Part shown: piece after piece, positions 23,948-32,755 of the stretch
How the letters are laid out: every line of letters starts with the position of its first letter
Position numbering within the stretch: the first letter of the stretch is position 1
Source of the DNA: Allokutzneria multivorans
GTDB lineage: Bacteria; Actinomycetota; Actinomycetes; Mycobacteriales; Pseudonocardiaceae
Assembly (NCBI RefSeq): GCF_039537405.1
Contig: NZ_BAABAL010000005.1
Location: forward strand, 992,001-1,056,000
Length of the DNA stretch: 64,000 nucleotides
Direction of reading: 5' to 3'
Notes under the pieces: generated by a model
The model's database searches: none
Seen by the model: the letters and a program-made list of their open reading frames with translations, nothing else
What the model was told of the DNA's origin: nothing
Program-made: the position numbers and the translations under genes

Positions 23948-25786
23948 GTGCGCGAGCTCTCGGTCGACTTCGGCACCTCCAACACCGTCGCCGCTGTGCG
24001 GACCGCGCCCGGCCTGCCACCCAGGCTGCTCGCGGTCGACGGCTGGCCGGTGCTGCCCTCCGCGGTGTGGCTCGCCCCGGACGGGCAGCTGGTGGTGGGC
24101 CGCGACGCCGAGCGGCAGGCCCGGCTGGACCCCAGCCGCTACGAGCCCAACCCGAAGCGCCGCATCGACGACGTCGAGGTGCTGCTGGGTGACCGGGTCA
24201 TCCCCGTCGTCGAGCTGATCGCCGCGGTGCTGCGCCGGGTCGCCGACGAGGCGCGCAGGCAGCTCGGCGGGGAGCCGGACCGCGTCGTGCTGACCCATCC
24301 CGCCGACTGGCGGCTGATCCGCTGCAACACGCTGCGCGCCGCCGCGCGAGCCGCGGGCTGGGCGGGCCCGGTGCAGCTGCTGGCCGAGCCGGTCGCGGCG
24401 GCGGCGCACTTCGCGGAGAACGGGGCGGTCGTCGCTCCGGGCCAGGCGCTGGTGGTCTACGACCTCGGCGGCGGCACGACGGACACCGCCGTGGTGCAGC
24501 GCATCGGCCAGGACGACTGGCAGGTGCTCGCCGAGGCAGGGCTGTCCGACGTGGGCGGGACCGACTTCGACCAGGCGCTGACCGAGCACGTGCGCGCGAC
24601 CGTGGACCGCGACCATCCACTGTGGACAGAGATCCGGCGCCCGGGGACCGCTGCCGCTCGCCGAGCCGCGCGCACCCTCGCCGACGACATCCGCGCGGGC
24701 AAGGAGGCGTTGTCGCGCTACCCGCAGACCGACATCCCGCTTCCCGATCCGCTTCCGGACGCGCACGTCACGCGCGCTGAGCTGGAAGCGTTGGTGCGCC
24801 CCGGGATCGAGCGCACGGTGTCGATGCTCAGCGGCACGATCGCGTCCTCGGGGCTCGACCGCTCGCGCTTCGCCGGGATCTACCTGGTCGGCGGCGGGAC
24901 GCGGATGCCGTTGGTGGCTCAGGTGATCAATGACCGGCTCGGCGTGCTGCCGGTCGCCGTCGAGTCACCGGAGAGCACGGTCGTCGTCGGCGCGCTGTCC
25001 ATTCCGCCGATGCAGGACGCGACCGACCCGCAGGAGCGCTACCCGCACCAGCACGGGCACCCGGGCTACGTCGGGCACCGCGCGCAGCCGCTGCCGCCGA
25101 CACCGCCTGTCCCGTCCCCGGCGCTGAGCATGTCCATGCCGCCGCTGGGCCAGTCCACGGTTCCCAGGCGCAACCGGGGCAAGCTGGTCGGCATCGGGAT
25201 GGGCGTGCTCGGCCTCGGCGCGCTGGCCGTCGTGGCGGTGCTGATGATCGTCAACGGCGGCCGGGGCACTCTGCCGAGCGATCCTGGCAACCCCGGCACA
25301 CCCAGCCGTTCGTCCTCGCCGAACGTTCCGGCCGGTGACAAGGACGCGCCGTTCGGCACCGACGCTGAGCTGCGGGAGTTCGCGGGCAAGGCCGTCGACC
25401 GCGCGCAGAGCTGCAAGACGTACTCCTCGCCCACCGTCGACCTGGTGCTCAGGGCACGGACGAAGGTGCAGTGCGAGTACAAGGTGGACGGGCAGGACCG
25501 CCCGATGTTCGCGAGCTTCTTCGCCACCGACACGGCGGGCGCCTGCACGACGTTCGCCAGCAGTTTCGCGATCGCGGCGCAGCCGGGCGGCGAGGGGACG
25601 TGGAGCGGGGCGGGGCGCTCGGGGACCTGGCGCGACTACACGGTCGCCGCGGTGCGGGCGTCGACGACGATCTACCTGGACACCGGCGGAAAGCTGTGCG
25701 GCGTCGTCGAGTCCGAGGAGGGCTCCGGAGTGGCCGCCGACGTCGTGCACCGCTTCTGGGAGACGCAGGTCAAACCCGGCGTCTGA
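23948..25786 (+). CDS. Membrane-anchored Hsp70-family protein with exported C-terminal domain
   Basis: 612 residues. Residues 1-350 form an actin/Hsp70 ATPase: phosphate 1 loop VDFGTSNTVAAV, LLAEPVAAAAHF, phosphate 2 loop VYDLGGGTTDTAVV, GLSDVGGTDFDQAL and adenosine loop GIYLVGGGTRMPLV. The normal substrate-binding domain is missing; instead a Pro-rich linker leads to one membrane helix (LVGIGMGVLGLGALAVVAVLMIV) and an outside domain of about 160 residues with Cys pairs (AQSCKTYS, QCEYKVD, GACTTF, KLCGVV). ATP use in the cytoplasm could thus be coupled to an outside domain. A TACGGT hexamer lies six bases before the GTG (leaderless). Confidence 0.88.
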   Translation: MRELSVDFGTSNTVAAVRTAPGLPPRLLAVDGWPVLPSAVWLAPDGQLVVGRDAERQARLDPSRYEPNPKRRIDDVEVLLGDRVIPVVELIAAVLRRVADEARRQLGGEPDRVVLTHPADWRLIRCNTLRAAARAAGWAGPVQLLAEPVAAAAHFAENGAVVAPGQALVVYDLGGGTTDTAVVQRIGQDDWQVLAEAGLSDVGGTDFDQALTEHVRATVDRDHPLWTEIRRPGTAAARRAARTLADDIRAGKEALSRYPQTDIPLPDPLPDAHVTRAELEALVRPGIERTVSMLSGTIASSGLDRSRFAGIYLVGGGTRMPLVAQVINDRLGVLPVAVESPESTVVVGALSIPPMQDATDPQERYPHQHGHPGYVGHRAQPLPPTPPVPSPALSMSMPPLGQSTVPRRNRGKLVGIGMGVLGLGALAVVAVLMIVNGGRGTLPSDPGNPGTPSRSSSPNVPAGDKDAPFGTDAELREFAGKAVDRAQSCKTYSSPTVDLVLRARTKVQCEYKVDGQDRPMFASFFATDTAGACTTFASSFAIAAQPGGEGTWSGAGRSGTWRDYTVAAVRASTTIYLDTGGKLCGVVESEEGSGVAADVVHRFWETQVKPGV

Positions 25787-25817
25787 GCTGCTGGGCGGCA
25801 ATGACAGCATCGTGGGC

Positions 25818-26537
25818 GTGACCTCCAGCGAGCAGCGTCCGTCGCACTGGCGGACGATCGTGAGTTACGTCCAGCGCGGCGAGCGGCAGACGGTCGGCCA
25901 GGACAGGGCGTGGAACCAGTACTGGGCCGATCTCGGCAAGCACGTCGAAGAGCTGCCCGAGGGCCCACTGGACTTCGACGCCTGGTTCGGCAGGCGCGCC
26001 CCGGTGCTGCTGGAGATCGGCTCCGGCATGGGTGAGGCCACCTCGCTGCTCGCGCGGGACGCCCCGGAGATCAACTACGTCGCGGCCGAGGTCTACAAGC
26101 CCGGGCTGTCCCAGCTGCTGCTGCGGGCCGAGGAGCACGACCTGAAGAACCTGCGGCTGCTGCGCGGGGACGCGGTGCGGCTGCTGCACGACCACGTCGC
26201 ACCGGACTCGCTGCACGGCGTGCGGCTGTACTTCCCGGACCCGTGGCCGAAGACCAAGCACCACAAGCGCCGCATCGTGCAGCCGGAGTTCGTCGCGCTC
26301 GTCGCGTCGCGGCTCGCGCCCGGCGGGGTGTTCCACATGGCCACCGACTGGCAGCACTACGCCGACCAGATGCTGGAGGTGTGCTCGGCCGAGCCGTCGC
26401 TGCGCAACCAGCACGACGGCTGGGCGCCCCGCCCGGACTTCCGCCCGGTGACCAAGTTCGAGCAGCGCGCCCGGGTCGAGGGACGGATCTCCAGGGACCT
26501 TTTCTTCGAACGCGTTCAGGTTTCCGCTGAGGCGTGA
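25818..26537 (+). CDS. trmB: tRNA (guanine-N7-)-methyltransferase
   Basis: 239 residues. Makes m7G46 in tRNA from S-adenosylmethionine. Family blocks: LLEIGSGMGEATSLLA (SAM loop), GVRLYFPDPWPKTKHHKRRIVQPEF (catalytic Asp and Arg/Lys cluster) and TKFEQRARVEGRISRDLFFERV at the C-terminus. GTG at 25818 is chosen; a GTG two codons earlier is equally possible. The larger open frame upstream is out of frame with the Hsp70 gene that ends 31 bases before. Confidence 0.95.
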   Translation: MTSSEQRPSHWRTIVSYVQRGERQTVGQDRAWNQYWADLGKHVEELPEGPLDFDAWFGRRAPVLLEIGSGMGEATSLLARDAPEINYVAAEVYKPGLSQLLLRAEEHDLKNLRLLRGDAVRLLHDHVAPDSLHGVRLYFPDPWPKTKHHKRRIVQPEFVALVASRLAPGGVFHMATDWQHYADQMLEVCSAEPSLRNQHDGWAPRPDFRPVTKFEQRARVEGRISRDLFFERVQVSAEA

Positions 26538-26702
26538 AGCGCCAGCGCGTATCACCCTGACGGGTAGTCAAGTCTCCTGTTGATCATGCCGAGTGCGCAC
26601 GCTGCGTTGCGCTGGCCACGATCGAGTGGGAAGCCTTGACCTGGGACTTTGCCCCATCTGGTAGTGACGAGTCACGGGCGTTTCCGAGTACGGTTCCCGC
26701 CC

Positions 26703-27875
26703 GTGACCGCACTCCGTGACGAGCTGATCACCCTCTCGACGGGTTCGGGGAACCCGTCCGGGCGGATCACTGACATCGCCGCCGCCGAAGAGTTCCTGCG
26801 CATGTTCCACGACTCGCACTCCGACGCGGGTCCGCTCGGGAAGCGCCTGACACAGGTCCGCGCGGAGATCGAGAAGACGGGCACGTACCGGCACACACCG
26901 GCCGAGCTGGCCTACGGCGCCCGCGTCGCGCTGCGCGACAGCGGCTGGTGCACCAGCGGGCTGCCGTGGCGCCGGCTCAAGGTCCGGGACCTGCGCGGGG
27001 TGCGCAAGACGGCCGCGGTCGCCACGGAGTGCTTCGAGCACCTGCGCCTGGCCACCGCCAACGGCAAGGTGCACCCGCTGATCACCGTGTTCGCGCCGGA
27101 CACGCCGGACCGGCCGGGACCGTGCATCTGGAACGAGCAGCTCGTCCGCTACGCGGGCCACCGCGACAAGTCCGGGCGCGTCACGGGCGACCCGCGCTAC
27201 GCCGACTTCACCGAGGCCGTCACGCGGATGGGGTGGCAGCCGCCGGAGCCGCGCGGCCGGTTCGACCCGCTGCCGCTGGTGGTGGAGACCTACGACGAGG
27301 GGCCGCACTGCTTCTCCGTGCCCGCCGACGTGGTGCGCGAGGTGGAACTGACCCACCCCGAGCTGACGTGGTTCGGCGAGCTGGGGCTGCGCTGGCACGC
27401 CGTCCCGGTGATCGCCAACATGCGGCTGCACATCGGCGGCGTCGACTACCCGGCCGCGCCGGTCAACAGCTGGTTCGTCGGCGCGGAGATCGGCACCAGG
27501 AGCCTGGCCGACGAGGGCGGCTACGGCGTGGCCCGCGAGGTGGCCGAACGGCTCGGCCTCGACACCTCCAGCGAGCGGACGCTGTGGCGGGACCGGGCGG
27601 TCGTCGAGCTCAACCGCGCGGTGCTGCACTCCTTCGACAGCGAGGGCATGACGATCACCGACCACCACGCCGAGGCCCAGCACCGGCTGGCGTGGCTGCG
27701 CAACCGGCAGCGCACACGCGGCAACCGACCGGCCTTCCGCGTGGACCCCGACACCGCGCAGCGCGCGCGGCAGGGTGCGCCCGAGAAGTTCCCCGCCGGG
27801 TCGATGGAGGCCACCGAACCGCAGCACGGCAGCCGGCTCGCCGCGCTGTTGCGCCAGCGCCTCGGCAGCTCCTGA
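26703..27875 (+). CDS. Nitric oxide synthase oxygenase, divergent bacterial type
   Basis: 390 residues. Matches the bacterial NOS oxygenase through most of its length: heme-thiolate Cys83 in GWCTSGLPW (canonical RCIGRLFW), ATANGKVHPLITVFAP, CIWNEQLVRYAGH, LPLVVETYDEGPHCFSVP, HPELTWFGELGLRWHAVPVIANMRLHIGGVDY, SWFVGAEIGTRSLADE with the arginine-binding Glu262, and SLWRDRAVVELNRAVLHSF-like WRDRAVVELNRAVLHSF then TDHHAEA. After this the usual DW-W-IPP tail that lines the pterin site is absent; a basic, Gln-rich tail replaces it. It would make NO from arginine with an outside reductase. GTG start is eight bases after TACGGT. Confidence 0.85.
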   Translation: MTALRDELITLSTGSGNPSGRITDIAAAEEFLRMFHDSHSDAGPLGKRLTQVRAEIEKTGTYRHTPAELAYGARVALRDSGWCTSGLPWRRLKVRDLRGVRKTAAVATECFEHLRLATANGKVHPLITVFAPDTPDRPGPCIWNEQLVRYAGHRDKSGRVTGDPRYADFTEAVTRMGWQPPEPRGRFDPLPLVVETYDEGPHCFSVPADVVREVELTHPELTWFGELGLRWHAVPVIANMRLHIGGVDYPAAPVNSWFVGAEIGTRSLADEGGYGVAREVAERLGLDTSSERTLWRDRAVVELNRAVLHSFDSEGMTITDHHAEAQHRLAWLRNRQRTRGNRPAFRVDPDTAQRARQGAPEKFPAGSMEATEPQHGSRLAALLRQRLGSS

Positions 27876-27990
27876 GGCTTACAACGGTTTACGGGGGTCC
27901 CCGACGGGGTCATTCCTGGCCGAAAAGCGGGGGGACGCCAGCCATCCGGATGATGAGCGTCCTCCGCCCCGGCCCGCAGAATGGTCAGTC

Positions 27991-29211
27991 GTGTCCCCCT
28001 TGTACTTGCAGAGCATCCAGACCGGGTTGCTGTACTTCCTGGTCGCGGGTGTCGCGCTGCTGATCCCGGTCGTCGCCTTCCACTACTTCCGGTTCGGCCG
28101 GGTGGAGCCGCGCCGTTCCTTCGTGCTCTACGCGGCGCTGCTCTACGCCCTCGTCGTGCTGGCGCTGGTGTTCATGCCGTTCCCGCCGATCGCCAGCGTG
28201 TGCAAGCAGGGGCTCCAGACGACGCAGTGGGTGCCGTTGCAGTTCATCGCCGACATCCAGGCGGAGATGACCAAGCGGAACCTGAGCGGCTTCGGTTCGG
28301 CGATCACCAGCAAGTCGATGTTGTCCTTCGCGTTCAACGTCGCGCTGTTCGTGCCGCTGGGCGTGCTGCTGCGCAAGGCCTACGGGCTGAAGCTGCGGTG
28401 GGTGGTGGTCGCCGGGTTCCTCGCCTCGCTGGCCGTGGAGATCATCCAGGTGACCGGCAACCTCGGCGTCTACCCGTGCCCGTACCGGCTCTTCGACGTG
28501 GACGACCTGATGGCGAACACGTTGGGCGCCACGCTCGGCGGGGTGATCGCCCCGGCCGCGCTGATCGTGCCGAAGGTGTTGCCCGCCAACGAGGTCAGGG
28601 CCCAGCTCGACGCGGTCGGGCTGCCAAGGCAGATCGTGGCCTACGGGTTGGACATGCTCCTGTTCGGCTTCGGGCTGCTCGTCTCGCGGGTCGGCCTTGA
28701 CAGCTCCGCGGCGAACTCGCTGTGGGCGATGCTGGCGATCTTCGTGGTGATCCGTGTTTTGTGCCCGCTTCTCGCCGACGGCTACACGCCCGCGGGCAAG
28801 CTGCTGAAGTTCAAGGTGCGCACGGTCGACGGCGATCCGCCGGGACTGGCCAAGCTGGTCGTGCGCGAGGTGTTCGGACCGTTCGGCATGCTCGTGCTGC
28901 TGGTCTCGGTGGTGGTCGTCTTCGGGCCGACCGTGCTCGAGGTGATGGACCGCTTCGCCATCGCGCAGACCTACGGCCTGACCCGCAACGAGCTGGTGCT
29001 CAGCGTGGCGCTGGCCGGGACGCTCGCCTTCGTGTTCTTCCTGCTCACGCCGGTGTTCCGGAAGGACCAGCGCGCCTGGCACGACCAGGTCGCCGGGCTG
29101 CGCTGCGTGCTGGACAACCCGCGCCCCGAGCCCACGACGCACGTCGAGGTGCAGGAGGCCATCGACGAGCTGACCGCCGAGCGGCCGGTGGAGGGGGCGA
29201 GGGCGGAATAG
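27991..29211 (+). CDS. VanZ-RDD fusion membrane protein
   Basis: 406 residues. The N-terminal half is a VanZ-like domain (LLYFLVAGVALLIPVVAFHYFRF, SFAFNVALFVPLGVLLRKAYG, SLAVEIIQV, FDVDDLMANTLGATLGG). The C-terminal half is an RDD-like domain (RQIVAYGLDMLLFGFGLLVSR, YTPAGKLLKFKVRTVDGDPPGLAKLVVREV, KDQRAWHDQVAGLRCVL). About eight or nine membrane helices. VanZ proteins confer low-level teicoplanin resistance in enterococci, and RDD proteins are often of unknown transport role; neither function can be carried over with confidence. GTG at 27991 is chosen by the start of the first helix. It is 27 bases upstream of the deaminase gene. Confidence 0.85.
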   Translation: MSPLYLQSIQTGLLYFLVAGVALLIPVVAFHYFRFGRVEPRRSFVLYAALLYALVVLALVFMPFPPIASVCKQGLQTTQWVPLQFIADIQAEMTKRNLSGFGSAITSKSMLSFAFNVALFVPLGVLLRKAYGLKLRWVVVAGFLASLAVEIIQVTGNLGVYPCPYRLFDVDDLMANTLGATLGGVIAPAALIVPKVLPANEVRAQLDAVGLPRQIVAYGLDMLLFGFGLLVSRVGLDSSAANSLWAMLAIFVVIRVLCPLLADGYTPAGKLLKFKVRTVDGDPPGLAKLVVREVFGPFGMLVLLVSVVVVFGPTVLEVMDRFAIAQTYGLTRNELVLSVALAGTLAFVFFLLTPVFRKDQRAWHDQVAGLRCVLDNPRPEPTTHVEVQEAIDELTAERPVEGARAE

Positions 29212-29238
29212 CCGGGGGCCGCCTGGCAGTATCCGTCC

Positions 29239-30570
29239 ATGTTGGTATCGCTGCGCCTGAAGGCCCCCGTCGTCCTGCCCTGTGACCCCGAGTGCTCCGT
29301 CCTGCGGGACGCCGTCGTCGACGTCGACGCGGACGGCCGGATCGTCCACTGTGGACCGTCGGTGGCCGCGCCGGAGCTGCCCGAGGGCGCTCAGCTGCGC
29401 GAGCTGACCGGGATCCTGATGCCGGGCCTGGTGAACACGCACGCGCACACGCCGATGATGCCGCTGCGCGGGCTCGGCGGGGATCTGCCGCTGATGCGCT
29501 GGCTGACCGAGGCGATCTGGCCGTCGGAGGCCAAGATGATCGACCGCGACTCCTACGACGGCATGCTGCTCGGCTCGGTGGAGATGCTGCGCGCGGGCGT
29601 GACCACCAGCGTGGAGATGTTCTTCCACGGCGAGCACATGGCGCAGGCGGTGCTCGACACCGGCGGTCGCGTGCTGCTCACCCCGGGCATCCTGTCCGCG
29701 CCCGGCCTGGAGCGGCTGGGCACCTGGCAGCAGCTCGCCGAGGAGACCACGCGGTGGATCGACACCGACGGCCTGCGCTTCGGCCCCGGTGAGCGGATCG
29801 AGGTGGGCTACGGCCCGCACTCCGCCTACACGCTGCCGCCCGAGGCCATCGCGGAGATCTCCCAGCTGGCCCGAGACCGCGGCGCGCTGATGCACATCCA
29901 CGTCGCGGAAACCCTTGCGGAGGACGCGAAGCAGCGCGCGGAGCACGGTTCCGTGCCGCAGCTGCTCGAGAAGATCGGGGCGCTCGGTGGCCGCGTGCTC
30001 GCCGCGCACGCCGTGCACCTCTCCGACTCCGACATCGAGATCTTCCAGCGCTACGACGTCGCCGTCGCGCACTGCCCGAACTCCAACGCGAAGCTCGCGT
30101 CGGGCACCGCGCGGTTGCTGGACCTGTTGGGCGCCAACGTCCGCGTCGGCCTCGGCACGGACGGCCCCGCGAGCAACGACGACCTCGACGTCTGGGACGA
30201 GGTCCGCCTCGCCGCGCTGCTCGCCCGCCTCGACCGGGGTGACGCCGCCGCGCTGACCGCACCGCGCGCGCTGCTGCTCGCCACCCGCGACGGCGCCGCG
30301 TCCGTCGGCCGCTCCGACATCGGCTCGCTGGAGCCCGGTCGCTGGGCCGACGTCGTGCACGTTGACGTCGACAGCCCCGCCTTCCCGCGCGGCACCGACG
30401 CCCCCGACGTGCAACTGCTGTCCAACCTCGTGTGGTCCGCCGCGGCCAGCCAGGTCACCGACGTGTGGGTCGCCGGCCAGCACGTCATCGCCGACCACGA
30501 GCCCACCCGCGTCGACCGCGCCAAGGCCCAGGCCGAAGTCCGCCGCATCGCCGACCGCATCGCCAGCTGA
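29239..30570 (+). CDS. Amidohydrolase, MTA/SAH deaminase-like
   Basis: 443 residues. TIM-barrel metal hydrolase: MPGLVNTHAHTPMM (metal His-x-His), LRGLGGDLPLMRWLTEAIWP, GVTTSVEMFFH, HIHVAETLAED (His and Glu of the deaminase site), VLAAHAVHLSD, VAHCPNSNAKLASGTA and GLGTDGPASNDDLDVWDE (catalytic Asp). This set matches the 5-methylthioadenosine/S-adenosylhomocysteine and related deaminases (MtaD/SsnA/TrzN group). The exact substrate is uncertain. The start ATG is at the first strand of the composite beta domain. Confidence 0.88.
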   Translation: MLVSLRLKAPVVLPCDPECSVLRDAVVDVDADGRIVHCGPSVAAPELPEGAQLRELTGILMPGLVNTHAHTPMMPLRGLGGDLPLMRWLTEAIWPSEAKMIDRDSYDGMLLGSVEMLRAGVTTSVEMFFHGEHMAQAVLDTGGRVLLTPGILSAPGLERLGTWQQLAEETTRWIDTDGLRFGPGERIEVGYGPHSAYTLPPEAIAEISQLARDRGALMHIHVAETLAEDAKQRAEHGSVPQLLEKIGALGGRVLAAHAVHLSDSDIEIFQRYDVAVAHCPNSNAKLASGTARLLDLLGANVRVGLGTDGPASNDDLDVWDEVRLAALLARLDRGDAAALTAPRALLLATRDGAASVGRSDIGSLEPGRWADVVHVDVDSPAFPRGTDAPDVQLLSNLVWSAAASQVTDVWVAGQHVIADHEPTRVDRAKAQAEVRRIADRIAS

Positions 30571-30580
30571 CGCCGTTTTC

Positions 30581-30700
30581 GCCCTGAACGGGTCGTTTGG
30601 GTACTTGAACGCACTGAACGGGTCGTTTAGTGCGTTAGAAGCCCTGAACGGGTCGTTTGGTGCGTTGAGCGCACTGAACGGGTCGTTCAGGGCTTCAACG
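30581..30700. repeat. Four exact-length 30-base tandem repeats with internal dyads
   Basis: Units begin at 30581, 30611, 30641 and 30671. Each starts GCCCTGAACGGGTCGTT or GCACTGAACGGGTCGTT, alternating C and A at the third base, and then diverges. Units 2 and 4 fold on themselves: GCACTGAACG pairs with CGTTTAGTGC, and in unit 4 CTGAACG pairs with CGTTCAG. The array fills the space between two convergent genes and may act as a terminator. Confidence 0.9.
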
Positions 30701-30706
30701 TGGGGG

Positions 30707-31393
30707 TCAGAGGCGGGGGTCGGGGCGGACCACCAGGTCGGTGAGGTGGGCGTCGCGGGGGGCGGTGATGGCCATGAAGACCGCGCCCGCGACGGATTGG
30801 GGCTGGAGGTACTTGTCGGGCTCGTAGGCGCCGCCCTCGGCCTCGCGCACGCCGCGCTGCATGTCGGTGGCGGTGCGGCCGGGGTGCACGGAGGTCACCC
30901 GAAGCGAGGGCTCCTCGCCGCGCAGGCCGTCCGCGAACGCCCGGAGTGCGAACTTGCTCGCGGCGTAAGCGGTCCAGCCGGGGTTGACGCGCAGCCCGGC
31001 GCCGGAGTTGATCACGATCACGTGGCCCTGGGCGGAGCGCAGTGCGGGCAGCAGGAGGCGGGTCAGCTCGGCGACGGCGATGACGTTGACCTCCATGGTC
31101 CTGCGCCAGGTGGCCACGGTCGTCTCCGCGACGGTGCCCAGCGAGGACACGCCCGCGCTGTGCACGAGCACGTCCAGGCGGGGGATGCCGGAGGTGGCCG
31201 CCGCGAGCGCCGCCGAGTCGGTGAGCTCGACGGGCCACGGCCGCGCGTCGGGCAGCGAGCGCGCGAACTGGTGCAGCGCCTCCAGGTCCCGCCCGCCGAG
31301 CAGCAGGTGGTGGCTGGGCGCGAGCAGCTCGGCGACGCGGCGGCCGATACCCCTTGTCGCCCCGGTCACCAACGCAACAGGTCGTGAGTCCAT
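30707..31393 (-). CDS. Short-chain dehydrogenase/reductase
   Basis: 228 residues. Classical SDR: VALVTGATRGIGRRVAELL (NADP-binding TGxxxGIG), VLVHSAGVSSLG (NAG-like), VINSGAGLRVNPGWTAYAASKFAL with Ser, Tyr and Lys of the active site, and VTSVHPGRTATDM. NADP preference is suggested by RR after the Gly motif. Substrate unknown. Divergent from the MFS carrier with 54 bases between starts. Confidence 0.9.
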   Translation of the reverse strand: MDSRPVALVTGATRGIGRRVAELLAPSHHLLLGGRDLEALHQFARSLPDARPWPVELTDSAALAAATSGIPRLDVLVHSAGVSSLGTVAETTVATWRRTMEVNVIAVAELTRLLLPALRSAQGHVIVINSGAGLRVNPGWTAYAASKFALRAFADGLRGEEPSLRVTSVHPGRTATDMQRGVREAEGGAYEPDKYLQPQSVAGAVFMAITAPRDAHLTDLVVRPDPRL

Positions 31394-31447
31394 GCGCCTG
31401 ACCCTACGGGGGTTGACGGATCGGCCGCGCTGACCTGGGATGTCGCG

Positions 31448-32755
31448 ATGGACACCGACGTTCTCCGGTCCCGGGTGATGCGCAAGGTCGCGCTGCGGCT
31501 GGTGCCCTTCCTCGGGCTGCTGTACTTCATCAACTACCTGGACCGGGTGAACATCGGCTTCGCCGGGCCGAACGGGATGACCAAGGAGCTCGGGCTCACC
31601 GCGACCGCGTTCGGGCTGGCCTCCGGGGTGTTCTTCATCGGCTACCTGCTGCTGGAGGTGCCGAGCAACCTGGCGCTGCACCGCTTCGGCGCGCGCAGGT
31701 GGATCGCGCGGATCATGGCCAGCTGGGGCGTGATCGCCACCGCGATGGCGTTCATCCCCAACGAGACCACGTTGCTGGTGCTGCGCTTCCTGCTCGGCGT
31801 CGCCGAAGCGGGCTTCTTCCCCGGCATCATCCTGTACCTGACGTACTGGTTCCCCGCGTCGGAGCGCGCCCGCGTCGTCGCGCTGTTCATGGCGGCCGTG
31901 CCGATCTCCAGCGCGATCGGCGCCACCGTGTCGAGCCTGCTGATCAGCTACGGCGACGGGATCTTCGGGCTGACCGGGTGGCGGTTCATGTTCCTCGCCG
32001 AGGGCCTTCCCGCGCTGCTGCTGGCCGTGGCGACCTGGTTCTACCTCACCGATCGGCCGAGCGAGGCGAAGTGGCTGACGGAGCAGGAGCGCGACTGGCT
32101 GAGCTCGACCCTGGCCGCCGAGGAGAAGGCCACTCAGGACGCGCACGCGGGGTGGACCCTGAAGAAGGCGCTGACCAGCCCGCGCATCCTCGCGCTCGCC
32201 GTGGTCTACGGCGGCATCGTGTACGGCCTGTACGCGCTGAGCTTCTTCCTGCCGACCATCATCGCGGGCTTCGAGCAGCAGTTCGGCACGAAGTACGGGG
32301 TCATCGAGCGCGGCCTGATCAACAGCGTGCCGTACGCGGTCGCGGCCGTGGTGATGGTGCTCTGGGCCAAGCACGGCGACCGCACCGGAGAGCGGACCTG
32401 GCACGTGGCGCTGCCCGCGCTCATCGGCGGACTGGCCATCCCGGTCGCGCTCTACCTCGGCAACCCGGTGGCGGCGATGATCGCCGTGACGGTGTGCGCG
32501 GTCGGCGTGTGCTCGGCGATGCCCACGTTCTGGGCGTTGCCGACGACGTTCCTGTCCGGCGTCGCGGCGGCCGGAGCCATCGGGCTGATCAACTCGCTCG
32601 GCAACCTCTCCGGCTTCGCCGCGCCGTACATCACCGGAGCGCTCTCGGACCTCACCGGCACGCAGCGCGCGGGCATGTGGGTGGTCGGCGGGGCGATGGT
32701 GCTCTCCGCCGTGGTGGTGCTCGTGCTGAAGCGTCAGCGACCCAGCCGCACGTAG
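31448..32755 (+). CDS. MFS transporter, anion:cation symporter (ACS) family
   Basis: 435 residues with twelve membrane segments. The N-terminal signature LRLVPFLGLLYFINYLDRVNIGFAG, then GYLLLEVPSNLALHRFGARRWIARIM, LLGVAEAGFFPGIILYLTYWFP and GWRFMFLAEGLPALLLAV are typical of the ACS/phthalate-tartrate group. It should import an organic acid anion; which one is unknown. The 3' end overlaps the next convergent gene by 22 bases. Confidence 0.92.
   Translation: MDTDVLRSRVMRKVALRLVPFLGLLYFINYLDRVNIGFAGPNGMTKELGLTATAFGLASGVFFIGYLLLEVPSNLALHRFGARRWIARIMASWGVIATAMAFIPNETTLLVLRFLLGVAEAGFFPGIILYLTYWFPASERARVVALFMAAVPISSAIGATVSSLLISYGDGIFGLTGWRFMFLAEGLPALLLAVATWFYLTDRPSEAKWLTEQERDWLSSTLAAEEKATQDAHAGWTLKKALTSPRILALAVVYGGIVYGLYALSFFLPTIIAGFEQQFGTKYGVIERGLINSVPYAVAAVVMVLWAKHGDRTGERTWHVALPALIGGLAIPVALYLGNPVAAMIAVTVCAVGVCSAMPTFWALPTTFLSGVAAAGAIGLINSLGNLSGFAAPYITGALSDLTGTQRAGMWVVGGAMVLSAVVVLVLKRQRPSRT

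Noticed and set aside
27985..30498. An 837-codon minus-strand frame
   Set aside because: Antisense to the VanZ-RDD and deaminase genes, with the same biased composition.
30581..30700. CRISPR array
   Set aside because: Units are joined without spacers of constant length, the conserved part is only about 17 bases, and no cas genes are near.
30575..30710. A protein made of a 10-residue ALNGSF repeat
   Set aside because: The frame would read through the stop of the deaminase gene only in another frame and lacks a start or ribosome site; DNA dyads explain the repeat better.
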